64,000 nucleotides of DNA from Babesia bovis T2Bo (Eukaryota > Apicomplexa > Aconoidasida > Piroplasmida > Babesiidae): the NCBI RefSeq assembly GCF_000165395.2, contig NC_010575.1, positions 1,349,001-1,413,000 on the forward strand, written 5' to 3'. This document shows, in pieces, positions 10,370 through 21,415 of the stretch (positions are counted from its first letter, which is position 1; each line of letters opens with the position of its first letter). The translations under genes were made by a program, and so were the position numbers. The notes beneath the pieces were generated by a model. That model worked only from the letters and a program-made list of their open reading frames with translations, had not been told where the DNA came from and did not search any database.

Positions 10370-10732
10370 ATGGCAGGTGAACTCCAGGTTTTACTTCGTC
10401 AAGGCCAATCAAGGCTGTTGATGTTACTTTGTTTATTGATAAAGATAGTTGCAGCAGAGACCGAGGGCGACACTGATGATGCTGAGAATTGCGCAATCTT
10501 TCGTGTAGAAACGAGATATATAAAATACCTTTTATATGCTGCCATATGTGGAATAGTTGTGATGATTGGATTTGGAATAGCAGGGATTGTAAACCAGAAA
10601 TCAAAAGATTATGGTCCTGTAGTAGGCATAGGGGGCGCCATATTTGTAGGAATAGCCATTTTCTGCATGTACCGCCTCGGGTACTTTGACATTTTGAGAA
10701 GGAAGATCACACCTGTTCCCAAAGAGAGCTGA
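10370..10732 (+). CDS. Small membrane protein, unknown
   Basis: 120 residues. A hydrophobic N-terminal segment (about residues 16-29, ending IVAAE) looks like a signal peptide or first membrane helix. Two further hydrophobic segments (about 53-74 and 85-102) are followed by a basic tail (LRRKITPVPKES). One cysteine precedes the second segment. Not recognised as any family. The same-strand direction, reasonable Kozak-like context and organised hydrophobicity make it a likely gene; the opposite-strand frame over it is probably a shadow. Confidence 0.5.
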   Translation: MAGELQVLLRQGQSRLLMLLCLLIKIVAAETEGDTDDAENCAIFRVETRYIKYLLYAAICGIVVMIGFGIAGIVNQKSKDYGPVVGIGGAIFVGIAIFCMYRLGYFDILRRKITPVPKES

Positions 10733-11104
10733 TCTACATTATAGTATTGTGGTCACCATCTGGAAACTGGTTATACTCTACAAAGAGGCATGTTCTAATA
10801 AACATGGTAAACAACTCTATATTCAATCAAGAGTATATCTGGGTAACACATAGTACAGGATGTCTCAATATATAGGGACTCATAAGCTGTATACAATTTA
10901 GTGCACATTGCTTTGGAGGAAATACAACTATGGATAAAACATCCAATTATATACCTACAAAGTAGTAAATATACGCCTTTAGGAATCGCAAACTTGGCAC
11001 ATTAAATTTTGTGCCGCCACATGATTGCATCATGCTAGATGAACAAATGTATCATAACTAAATATAGCACATTTTGCAACGTCAGTTCCTAGAATTTCAT
11101 AGAG
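10733..11104. other. Convergent intergenic region
   Basis: 372 bp between the 3' ends of the small membrane protein gene and the p24-type gene. Nothing recognisable; presumably 3' untranslated sequence of both. Confidence 0.4.
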
Positions 11105-11743
11105 CTACATAACCTTCTTAGAAAGGAAGAAGCTCCGGAAGTATAAAATGAAACATATCGTACAAATGACGACGAACACACTGTTAGCAATAGCAAACTT
11201 AGTAAGCAAGCGGTACGCATCAGCAGCCCGCTTACTCGTGCGATCCATAGCGCGACTACCAGTGATCTGAGCCTTGTGAAAGGCACTGAACTCATCAATG
11301 GCATTCTGAAGATGAGCGTCAACAGGGTCCATGTGAGAGCTCTTAGCAATGATGGAGTAGTCCCGAGCATCAGCGCCAGATTTAATAGCCAGAGCTACAT
11401 AAATGTCATACTTGGAAGCAGAAATGCAACAAACAACCGATAAACCATGAACAGCAGTAAAAGAAACTGATAAGTGATTCATAAGGTTAGACTCCTCGTA
11501 AATAGGCTTGTCACCACCCTCCTCCCTAATCACAACCGCAACGCCCATATTGTCCTTCACATCAATAGGACGCACAGTAATATGCGTGTACATCTCCTTG
11601 CTAATAGGCTCTACCAAGCAGACCTTTTGTCCAGCCTTAATTCGCGTAGTCACATCTAAAAAACCAGCAGATGCTTTCTCAAATCCGATATAAGCAGCTA
11701 AAGCCGCGGCCACAAGGGCCCGAAATGCCGTAAAGTGTACCAT
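11105..11743 (-). CDS. p24/emp24 (TMED) family cargo receptor
   Basis: 212 residues, single exon. p24 proteins cycle between ER and Golgi in COPI/COPII vesicles. Signal peptide at residues 1-26 (cleavage likely after KASA-G), a GOLD-type lumenal domain starting FLDVTTRIKAGQKVCLVEPI with a second Cys pair near 103-104, a coiled-coil stretch (about 140-180), a single membrane helix near 186-205 and a short cytoplasmic tail FFLSKKVM carrying aromatic and dilysine signals. All expected modules are in order and of usual length. Confidence 0.88.
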   Translation of the reverse strand: MVHFTAFRALVAAALAAYIGFEKASAGFLDVTTRIKAGQKVCLVEPISKEMYTHITVRPIDVKDNMGVAVVIREEGGDKPIYEESNLMNHLSVSFTAVHGLSVVCCISASKYDIYVALAIKSGADARDYSIIAKSSHMDPVDAHLQNAIDEFSAFHKAQITGSRAMDRTSKRAADAYRLLTKFAIANSVFVVICTICFILYFRSFFLSKKVM

Positions 11744-12213
11744 GTCCGTGGTTCCAAATTACCACAATATATTTATAAAACACAGTCTAGTGATTCATTG
11801 AGTAGTCCCTGTCCCAGTGATGTTGCCAAGCAAGATCAAGCCTCGCGTCAACAGTAATCACCTAGAAGACGAACCACAAACCATACACAATGTTGTATAA
11901 GTAAATATACCAATTGATTTTTGGTATACCAATTACAGATATTAAAAAGTGGTGTACACTTTAGGTGTGAGTGTCATCCACCCCTAGTGTGTCGTGTTGC
12001 GGAACGCAAATATTAATGTGTTAACGACGCATTTGTTAGTGTTTACCGAGTCTACCTAGGGTAATGTATTATAATCGTACGTATACATATAACAGCTCGC
12101 TGTTATCCCATGTCTTTCCGCAGAGGAATCTCAGTTAACATACCCCCAAAACCCATGTCATCCATTAGCAGCCTACTTAGCTACATCATTGGCGGTGTTT
12201 CAGTCCCCAAAAC
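11744..12213. other. Divergent intergenic region with an upstream ORF
   Basis: 470 bp between the p24-type and cap-methyltransferase genes. A 37-codon open frame at 12110-12223 overlaps the methyltransferase ATG in another reading frame; if transcribed it would be an overlapping upstream ORF. Confidence 0.45.
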
Positions 12214-14367
12214 ATGGAATTGAATGCTCAGGAAGACCAATTTGCATTACATACACCGGAAGGATGTGTTAATAACCAAGTTATACACACTACGGAATCG
12301 AGTATATGCAATCCATTGGTCATCGAGGGGTACCCCGTTCTGGGACGATTCGATTCTACCACTGACGTCAACAATGTCATAGAGCGGGTAGTCAGGGAAT
12401 CTATGGAATGTACAACCGATCCTTCGTCCGTAAAGTGTGTCTTTCAAGTTGGTCGCCTGGTAGGGATAACCCAGAATCGCGCTATCGTCCTCCCAGTGGA
12501 AACTGAACTAATCCTAGAAAATGATACAACCAGGATATCTTTCATACCAGACGTATCGCCAAAGTTAATCGACACTTTATACCTAGATGTATTCACAAGC
12601 CAAGCAGGAGACTCCAGGCTTGTGTCATCACACGACTGTGTAGAAGTTGAAGTAGTGACTTCACAAAATATAGACCATCGCAAACCAGGTGATGACCTAG
12701 AAGGATTCCATCACATACGTATATACAGAGTCCCGTATGATAATGAAGACGGGCTTATGCTACAGCAAATGGAATGCTGGGAACATAATATACTAAACAA
12801 CTTGCTGGTGTATAGACCACACTCGCAACACCACTATCGCATACAAACGGCATCAACAACAGTGACCCACGGGACCAGCACTCCCGATAAGCTAGGCAAT
12901 GTTTTAAAACTGTCGTTCCGCCACATGCGTAACTACAAGACTAGCCCCGTGGGACCTGAAAAACTAATAAAATGGGAGCTGAATGTAGTAGACCACTGGG
13001 ATATAGTGGTAAATGAAGAAATGGCAAATATACCTATAGAAAGCCTTATCCAGTGTTTTACCACGTGTCTTGTTAGCAAACAGGATGATACACCCGAGTT
13101 TTCCTTCCTAGACCGAGATGTAGTGGATGAAGGACGTCGTCATTACATACAATTATGTTTACAAGGCAGGCAACTAGTTAACCAGTTCCAACGCATGGTT
13201 GCTTTCAAGAGGAATCGCTTTGGGTATATTCTATCCCTGGTGAGAAGTAACCTATGCATGATACTAGACAGATTTGATAAGACGTCCGTAGATATAGAAA
13301 GCACTGGGGATTTCTATCCAAATCGATTCGGTGATACCGCAGAGGTTGTTCAATTGCACTACGATACACGTAAGCTAGTACGCCAGAAAGGTTCAGCTGT
13401 TGAAGCATTGCGACGACACAACAACCTGGTGAAACGTATTTTAATAGCGTGTTACATACACCGCAAGTCCACGGTATTGGATTTGGCGTGCGGTCACTGC
13501 CAGGATCTAGATAAATATGCAACTGTAGGAATCAAGCAGTTAACGGGTATAGATATATCGCTATCGGAAATAATGGAAGCGCGAAGGCGGTATTCAGAAC
13601 GGTCATCTAGCAGGAGAATAAGATTCAGAGCTGATTTCCATCACGGCAATCTGCTGGAAGAAAAGATATACGGAGTGTTCCTGCGCAACAGAAAGTTTGA
13701 CGTGGTGACCATGCAGCTGGCAATACATTATATTATATCAGATGAAGCCAATGCAACGATGTTGTTGCGTAACATACATCAAGCACTTGGGGATAAAGGT
13801 ATATTCATAGGCAGCACTGTATGCTGCAACGCCATTGCCAAAGGGTTGAATGCAAAGACGCCGTACCAAGCATCAGATGACGGTCCTTTGCGATGGGAAT
13901 TTGGAAACTCCATATTCAGGGTCACCGTAGACGATGAGTCAATGGACAGCCTCATGGACCCGGTAACTAATAAGTACCTCTCAGGGGATGCCCTGGTGTC
14001 ACATCTAGAAACCCACTGGGGAATTAAGTACCACTTCTTCCTGATGGAGTCAATTGATGCCAGTGAATATGTGGTGCCATGGAAGGCGTTCACCGAGTTG
14101 TGCGTGCGTCTGGGATTCCGATTAATCGAGACTTTTACATTCCCGGAGTACCTGGACAATGCACCAACTATACTGAATAACCTGAGTGTTACTCTTCCAG
14201 CCAACGTAATGGATAACCTAACGCACCACATAAAGCAGATATCGTCCCTGAATATATCACCGGAGCAACAAGAAGCATTCATGCTGTATCGCACATTTGT
14301 ATTTGAAAAAATATCAGGCCGTGATAAGCTGTATATGCAGGGCGTGAAAATACGCCGAACGCAGTAG
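12214..14367 (+). CDS. mRNA cap guanine-N7 methyltransferase with N-terminal triphosphatase-like domain
   Basis: 717 residues, single exon. The C-terminal half (about 370-710) is an Abd1/RNMT-type N7-methyltransferase: SAM loop VLDLACGHCQDLDKYA, acidic strand TGIDISLSEIMEARRRY, and catalytic block FDVVTMQLAIHYI. The N-terminal 330 residues resemble the tunnel (TTM) RNA 5'-triphosphatase fold of yeast Cet1: a VFQVGRLVGI strand followed by VLPVETELIL, an LSFRHMRNYK strand and a KWELNVVD strand. The usual glutamate pairs in the first strand (ExE) are not present, so activity is uncertain. If real, this links the first and last cap-forming steps in one chain. The methyltransferase call is firm; the N-terminal domain call is tentative. 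Confidence 0.8.
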   Translation: MELNAQEDQFALHTPEGCVNNQVIHTTESSICNPLVIEGYPVLGRFDSTTDVNNVIERVVRESMECTTDPSSVKCVFQVGRLVGITQNRAIVLPVETELILENDTTRISFIPDVSPKLIDTLYLDVFTSQAGDSRLVSSHDCVEVEVVTSQNIDHRKPGDDLEGFHHIRIYRVPYDNEDGLMLQQMECWEHNILNNLLVYRPHSQHHYRIQTASTTVTHGTSTPDKLGNVLKLSFRHMRNYKTSPVGPEKLIKWELNVVDHWDIVVNEEMANIPIESLIQCFTTCLVSKQDDTPEFSFLDRDVVDEGRRHYIQLCLQGRQLVNQFQRMVAFKRNRFGYILSLVRSNLCMILDRFDKTSVDIESTGDFYPNRFGDTAEVVQLHYDTRKLVRQKGSAVEALRRHNNLVKRILIACYIHRKSTVLDLACGHCQDLDKYATVGIKQLTGIDISLSEIMEARRRYSERSSSRRIRFRADFHHGNLLEEKIYGVFLRNRKFDVVTMQLAIHYIISDEANATMLLRNIHQALGDKGIFIGSTVCCNAIAKGLNAKTPYQASDDGPLRWEFGNSIFRVTVDDESMDSLMDPVTNKYLSGDALVSHLETHWGIKYHFFLMESIDASEYVVPWKAFTELCVRLGFRLIETFTFPEYLDNAPTILNNLSVTLPANVMDNLTHHIKQISSLNISPEQQEAFMLYRTFVFEKISGRDKLYMQGVKIRRTQ

Positions 14368-14437
14368 CCAACACAGATGTAACGTGTACTAAATATTAAA
14401 GGTATATACATGCACTTTGGCATAGAGTCCCAATTGT

Positions 14438-17400
14438 CTAGACTAACGTGTTGCACTGCATGAGGCAGCTTGAGGTCTCCAGGGCCACCAGAGCTTTGTC
14501 TAGCGGGCCCTTCTCATCATGGCCACTGCTGCAGCATAAGCTACAGGCACGTTTCAAACATTGACGATCCTGATACTGTATATACATATTTATAAACAAC
14601 TCACCCCCTCGCAATGCTTAAAAGCAGGACCCTCTAACGAAACGCAACTATTGACATATGACAGAAACTTCTCCAAATATAGATTGGACACGTGGTGGTT
14701 CTTCTGGCACGTTGTCATGCACGCCTCACGATGGACTTCACCCAGTAACCTGGTGTGGTAGGAGCAGCAGGGAAAGCAAAAACTCTCAGCACAGGCACTC
14801 GCCTCGCCCCGGTTCCGGAACATCTGTTTGCACAGTGCTATGCGGTTTAATACATGCACACTCTCGGCACAGGGCCGCCAGATGTTAACACTGGAGTATT
14901 GCTGAAGGAACATAGATGGAGTGAAGCTGGAAGTAGACTCTTCCGGGGATACATGGAACTGATCAAAGTAACACGAGTCACAACCAGCGGATTTGAGACC
15001 TATGCCAAGACCTAGACCGCTGTACTCCTCCAGTTCCGCCTTGCACTCATAGTCGGTGTTACCAAACAGACCAGAGAATAGAGAGCCGTGGTCCACATTC
15101 TTCTTCACCTTGACTGATATCCTGTCGCTGCTAATGCCAACCTGCATGGCATTCCATTTCGATATGGCGTAGCTGGCCGGAACTGTACCCAGTACCTTGG
15201 AGCCCCCGGGTTGAATTAGTCTAATGCTGAGTTCCGAAGCAGTCATCTCTATGAGTATCATGTTTTGGACATTTGCGAATCTAACTACGGCGCCAATGGA
15301 GCCGCCTTCACACATTGGCAGAAACCGGAACCCAATGAACCCAGCAGTGCACGTCCTGTCGTTGTTCAATATAGCCAAAGAACCTATGCCACGCGGATCC
15401 TGGGATATGTGGTACTGGTGAATGGCCTTGTGCTTGCCACCAATGATGTCCTTGAATCGCCAAGAAGTGGTGTGCGCATGGCTGGGATTCACTACCTTGT
15501 AGGCATCACTGAAGTCGCCGGTATACGTTTCATTGTACGTGGAGCATTTGACAGCCTTGAGTCTGCCAAGGCGAACTTCCGGTGATTCCATGAGAATTGG
15601 CTTAGGAGTAACTGTAAAGTTATCAAAATAAAAGCTGCCATTGCTACCACAGGAATATAAACCAACGCCGCCATGCAGAAATGAGGTGTCCAGTACCCTG
15701 GTACATATGTTATGTAACAAGCCTAAACCTACTTTAATATGCGTTTGCCGTCACAAGTGACCTCTATCAAGTTGCCAGTGGCGGATATATTGACCTTGAT
15801 CCACGTGTTCTTTTTGTACCCGTCATCTGGGTTCGTCGCCAGGACGTGAGTGACCCCTTCCTGGACCTTGAGCAGCTGCTTGTTGCTCTGGCGTGAATTG
15901 AGTAGTAGCAAGTAATAGTTAAAATGGCCCTGTGACCTGAATGCTATACCTACGGAACCTTCATTTTTAGCCAAAAGGTCAACGGTAATATCAAAGTCAA
16001 AGTACCGGCGGTCCTTTAGCATGGCATAGGCACCTTCACCAAGTAAAGAGCTGTCAATGTCACTGCTCTGGACTATATAGGACATGTGGCCATCAAAAGG
16101 AGAGTCGGAATACCCCCATCTGCTCTGTCCACCGGAGGTCATGCTAGTATCATGTATCTTGAAGGTCCTGGAAAAGGCCATTGTTGTGTAATCCATGACT
16201 AACGGCGCCTCTGATTCCACACCCTTTGCCTGCTGCTCATGTAACAGGCGTTGGTAGTTCGATTTCTGCGATTCGCTGCTTTCCTTCAGGTAAGTCGCCT
16301 TCTGCAAAGCTGATTCAAGGCGGTCATACAGCGTAGTCATCTTCTTCTCCTGGTGCATAGATACAGACTCCAGGGGTTTAATGTACTTCTTGGCGCGACT
16401 TACAATAGCCGCAATGTTCTCTATGGTATTGATTACAGTCTTAATGTCCAAGCCATACATGGCGTTCATATCGGAGAGGACCTTCACCGCAGCCTCCTTT
16501 GTAGTGGGATCTAGATTAGCCATATCAAGGCCATCCGACGGTGACATTGCGATATCTGTAGCGTCCGATTCCTTGGGTTTCGTTGTACCCTGTGTATTGC
16601 TGTCTGCTGGTTTGTCTACGGATGTCTTTCCTGGAGTGTTACTGGGAACCTGGAGAAATGATCCGTGCGTTTGTACTATTGGACAAACGCGTTTCCTGGG
16701 TAGAATCCGAATGCTAAACCTTGACGGAGGACCGGTGTGTTCAATTTCCTTTTCACCTTCAGGCATACCGGGGTCTAACAGATCCCTGGAACCCTGCCAT
16801 GATTTGTTGAAAGCATAGCTTTGGATACCGTTTTCAGTACTACCACTGTAGAAAGGTAAACCCGTTTCTATAGATACTGTAAAAGTGCCCTTGTTGGCGA
16901 TAACACCAGCATGAATAGCAGCTCTACATATTGAGCTTCGATCACTATATACACCATCGGTACCATAAACCGGTAGTTCCGTCTTATCAGCACAGTGCTC
17001 CGAGCATGATACCACTATATTCGTGTTGGTGTTACCAACTAGTTTCTCGTTTTTATCAATTCTGTCGTCGCACTTAATGGGAATGGGCGTTACATTGTCC
17101 TCGGTTACATTGGTGGAGCATACTATAGCAGCAATGTTGGCGGTTTCAAGATCGAAGACTTCAATTTCGCCCGTTGCGAGTGACAGGCCTGCTGCGTTGT
17201 GCTCTAGTGAATGCCCTCCCTGCATAGCTGGTTGTTCAGGTGGCGTTTTGGTGCCAACTATAGAGGACTCCGTCATAAAGGTGTAAATGTTCATCAAGTC
17301 ACGGAATTTATGAGCATTGCCAAATTTGTAGGCTAACGGGATGTAGTGGTCTGCCTTACGCTCAAATCCCATCAGAAAGAGAGCTTCCCTAAGACCGTCC

Positions 17401-19534
17401 ACCTGGTGTTTGGATTTGATAATTAACGGTTCTAGGCCATAAGCAGCACACTGATACCTGATGGCTTGGGGAGATGTCAAGTTGTGCAATGCCTGAGGAC
17501 CAGAACCGCCATTCTTGCCATCCCAAATCAGCATCGATGTCTGCGAACCCATGTCGCAGTATACCCGAAGAGGATGTTTAGAACACTGAGGCTGTATCCA
17601 AAAGAAACCTGAAGTCACACCCTTGGACTGCTGTTTAATACTGTAGCAGTCCTCAGCAGGGGTTTTCATAGTCTCACCAATAGTGGAATACGTTACGTCA
17701 ACGGAATTCTGCTTGCTACACAAAGATGACATCTGTATCTGCTTCCACATGGCAGTTTCACGAGTGTGGATCTGCTCGAGCGTCTTGTCGTACTCCTTCT
17801 TCTCCTGCATACAGGTGTCAGTTTCATCCAAGGTGTCGCCCAGCGTTGCCATGTCGTCTATCACTTCACCCGTGATGCCGTGAATCTCATTCTCCATGTT
17901 CTTGATCTCGTGGGCAAGAGCAGGTTCGAAAGCTGAAACGTAAGATACAAAGTACTTATCCCGAGCATCTGGAGTGTTGGCAGCCGCCCGGCAGTCACCA
18001 ACCACAGTCTCCAAGTTGCTTGAAAGGACTTGTAACTGACGAATACCATACACATAACCACCTTCCACCTTCCCGTAGGTGTGATGAGGCCTGAGCATAA
18101 CCAGCCTGAGCTGCTTGAAATCCCTATCTTCAAGGGTATCAATAGTTACGTGATCTGCATTTGACATGTTCCTCGCTAGTTCCTTGAATACTATGTTGTC
18201 AGTACTGCCCTCAACGGTGTAAGTCACAGGCTGGTATTCCCAATCTATCCTCACCTTGGCGGCACGTGTAATCTCGCCTGTAGATAATATAGACCAATGT
18301 CATAGGACCCACCAAAGTCTATAGTGATAGTAACAGTATGAACACCTGAATCGAGGAAGAGATTGGATGCCCAGTAGGTCTTCACATTCTCATCCATAAT
18401 GGATTCAACCTTGTGACGGTCCGCTGTACTTGATGCTATGAGTTTCACCTTTTTCTTCATAATCTGAAGGAGGTCGCCCATACCGGCCTTGTCGGAATAT
18501 ACATCTGATTGAGTCATGCAAAGGTCAGTGGCGTTCTTAAGAGATATTTGGCCATTCCCAAGGAATTCCCAACGACACTGATCGTCACCATCGTCCTTGC
18601 AGTCCGCAATTACCAAGGGCCCAACTGTTAAATATACAGTTGCTATGGATTCGACTTACTCTTGTTAGGGTTCACTGAAGTAAGGCATTTGGGCGGCTTT
18701 GTTACAGCACTAACAAGGCGCTGCCTTGAATCGTGGCGCCATAGATCCTGGATATTGATTGTAGGTAATATCTAGCGAACATACCCTTCCATCAGCTGCG
18801 GCTATTGCGTAGGTACACAGGTCCAATATCACACGGGTATTGTTGTCACGACGGCCTTCCTCCAGCTGAAGACACATTTCACCCAAAGGGCTAGATATGC
18901 CAGACTTAATAACGAAAAGTGGGTTGCCAGCTCCCACAATGTGGACCTCCCTGATACCGAAGTATTCATTTATAGGACCACGCAATGTTAACCTAACGAA
19001 TTTAGCCTCAACAGGAGCGTCAAGCTTGAATACTTCCTTATATGATGCTGTGTTGTATATTACATCTAATAGTAACCTACGTTTGCTTTCAAAGGTCTTC
19101 CGAAATGGCATGACAACATTGAAGCTGTCTTGTGCCATGGAAGTTGATATCTCGACTTCCTGAGAATCACATTACATCCACCAAAGAATAGACCTACATT
19201 TGGTGCATATTCCCATATTACATCAATTTGCGATATCTTGGCAACATCCCAGAGCTCACCAGTCCAGGAGACTAAAGAGGATAGGCTCACTTTCCAGGGA
19301 CTTACCAAAGTCAGTAGAAGCATGATTACCAGCACTGCACCAATAAGATGCCCCTATCTGGAAGGCTCGGGCTGGCCCGAATTTTTGCAAGTCGTCAGTG
19401 TGTGTGACGTAGGTAGAAGTGGCCCTTGCATCCTTGAATGTGTAGAATTCATTAGCATTCCTAGCATAAACGGTTACGATCTGCACTGCGATAATTAGCG
19501 ACGAGATTAATCGCGCTAGTTGGTTAATTACCAT
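14438..19534 (-). CDS. CCp-family LCCL-domain adhesive protein (CCp1/CCp2 type), 8 exons
   Basis: Exons 19534-19306, 19271-19198, 19159-18715, 18674-18660, 18624-18313, 18277-15733, 15697-14605 and 14575-14438 sum to 4,851 nt, 1,616 residues. In Plasmodium, CCp proteins are sexual-stage secreted multidomain adhesins. Order of modules: signal peptide (residues 1-25), discoidin domain (IWEYAP core), ricin-like segment ending CRWEFLGNGQISLK, second discoidin domain (RIDWEYQPVTYTV), coiled coil, fibrinogen-like/NEC region (DCYSIKQ, YCDMG), LCCL domain (DGVYSDRSSICRAAIHAGVI), coiled coil, two levanectin-like lectin domains, and a Cys-rich C-terminus. The last intron is 29 nt and exon 4 is a 15-nt microexon. 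I cannot tell CCp1 from CCp2. The 3' exon is inferred from continued Cys spacing. Confidence 0.85.
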
Positions 19535-19666
19535 GGTTTTTCATTTGTTCATGTCGTATGGATTCCGAAACGACAACACGTGTGTATAGTGCCACTTTGC
19601 CATGGCACTATATATAAAACTATAGTAATACATATTAGCGATGTTAGCATTCATCAAGTGATAACT

Positions 19667-20795
19667 TTATGTCTTCCGGCGCTTATTCTGCGAACCGGGG
19701 AACCGATCGTCAACCAAAGTAACAGTTTCATCTCTATACACATGTGTCTATGTAACATGCCAATGTACCTGTTGCTGAGCTCAACTATTTTCAAATATCG
19801 CAATGATGCAAGCTTCGATGAGCCTGTAGTAAACATACAGTGATATCGATCTGTTATTACCTGTCTGGCCGAATACTTGTATCCCCGAAGACGATATTTC
19901 TTTAAGTTTTATAGGTAGGCATCTATGTCACAATAAGGAACTACTATCACATTGATATAACCAACCTGTTGCGTTCAACCGCCTTCTTAAAAAGGAATTG
20001 ATAAAGTTCATTAATCTGCTCTAACTTGGCCCGTCGTTTAACCAATGCCGGTATTTCATCGAACTGAGCTTGCGATACCTTAAGGAATTCAAAAGGATAC
20101 AGCATATAGATACCTGTTTAAATTCTGGCTCCGAGGCAGTAGCTTCAATCTTTGGAAGCGTATCAACACTGCTGAAATGAATGATCGATCCACCTGAAGA
20201 GGTACTAACCTTATCACCTCCGGAGATGGTTGTCCGTCCATATGATCAACATCGTTTAATTCACCAACGTCACTGTCAGTTTCATGCCACATTGCCACGT
20301 AATGCAATCCTAGGTTTTCCAGGAGCTGCGTGTCACTGTCCACTTTGTTAGGGTCCACCAATTTCTGCGGTATATAAGACAAAGGACTATATGTGGTACT
20401 AAAATAGAACAATGGTTAAGTAGCACTGCTTACCTCTATGTTCTGAATTATCGACGACTGCTTAAGCTGGCTCTCTATAACATTTACTAGGCGTTCCCTC
20501 GCTTTATACAGTTCCTATCAAACAGTGAATACACCCAGCACAAACTAACACATAGGTCATTAGTGAGTTTAGTGACGCGATTACGTATTTCCTGGCATCT
20601 TTCATGGATGTCAAACACGTCTGTGCCATATCTCGCACTCATTTCAGCAATCAGTTTCTTCTCTACCAATGCCAAGTCATCTCCCATATCAGCAAACTGT
20701 ATATGATAGAAACAAGATGAAATGACTACCTTATTACTGACAAAAGCGATAGCCTCTTCCACAGATTGTGGCTGCACCCACCGCCCATCCACCAT
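19667..20795 (-). CDS. SKA1-like kinetochore protein, 9 exons
   Basis: Exons 20795-20730, 20696-20550, 20514-20434, 20364-20210, 20171-20114, 20078-19966, 19922-19861, 19823-19769 and 19733-19667 total 804 nt, 267 residues; SKA1 is about 255. The N-terminal half is a coiled coil ending near an acidic linker. The C-terminal part has FDEIPALVKRRAKLEQINEL, matching the start of the SKA1 winged-helix microtubule-binding domain (F-x-x-x-P-x-x-x-K-x-R-x-x-x-x-Q-I-N), then LRYLKIVELSNR-ETVTLV where SKA1 has its LRxxRRxxEVR helix and hairpin. SKA couples kinetochores to microtubules. Introns are 33-69 nt. The final exon join (35-nt intron) is favoured over reading through to a stop at 19654. Confidence 0.62.
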
Positions 20796-21415
20796 ATTGT
20801 AACGATATAACTACGTTTACCGTACACATTCATAGGTACCTTAGGTTAAGTGGGATCAACCAATGAGAATTATAGTACTATATGCTGGAAGACAGTTATT
20901 TGGATACCAAAGTAACTATATCTATTATATACAACAGGAATCTAGGGTGTCACCTAGATATATCATAGCAGTATACACATTAACAGCAACACACACACCC
21001 TAGCACATGTTTGTCTATATCAGGATTCCTTTACCAGGGCACATTGTGATAAGCTCAGTCCCTAATAGCAATCAATTTGGATAACATAAAAAAGCTAATG
21101 AAGCAATAAACAAAATTATATTAGCTGTTTTAAATATTATACATCTAAGATCTTAAATACGACCACATTGGTGTTGTCTATGGTACTATTCCAGTAGATA
21201 CACTATGCTGAACTGTTGTGGTATGTAGTACAGCAGAGGGTTTTTATTGGCTCTAACTCCAGTTGGATATTGAACATTATATATACACATTTTAGCTGCA
21301 ACGCTTAAACAAAGTTGCACCTGAAACGTGTTGTGTAGTGTACCACCTAGAGCAACTCAAACATAGGCCCTGATGTGTACACATTGACTATCGCATAAAT
21401 CTATAGAATGGAACT
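20796..21415. other. Divergent intergenic region
   Basis: 620 bp between the SKA1-like and syntaxin-5 genes. A five-codon upstream ORF (21408-21422) overlaps the syntaxin ATG. Otherwise AT-rich sequence with no gene seen. Confidence 0.45.

Noticed and set aside
18278..18295. A 17-nt intron in the CCp gene (GTCTATATTATCTACAG)
   Set aside because: A 35-nt intron (18278-18312) with the common GTGGGT donor and the same acceptor gives the same frame and a better discoidin-domain join.
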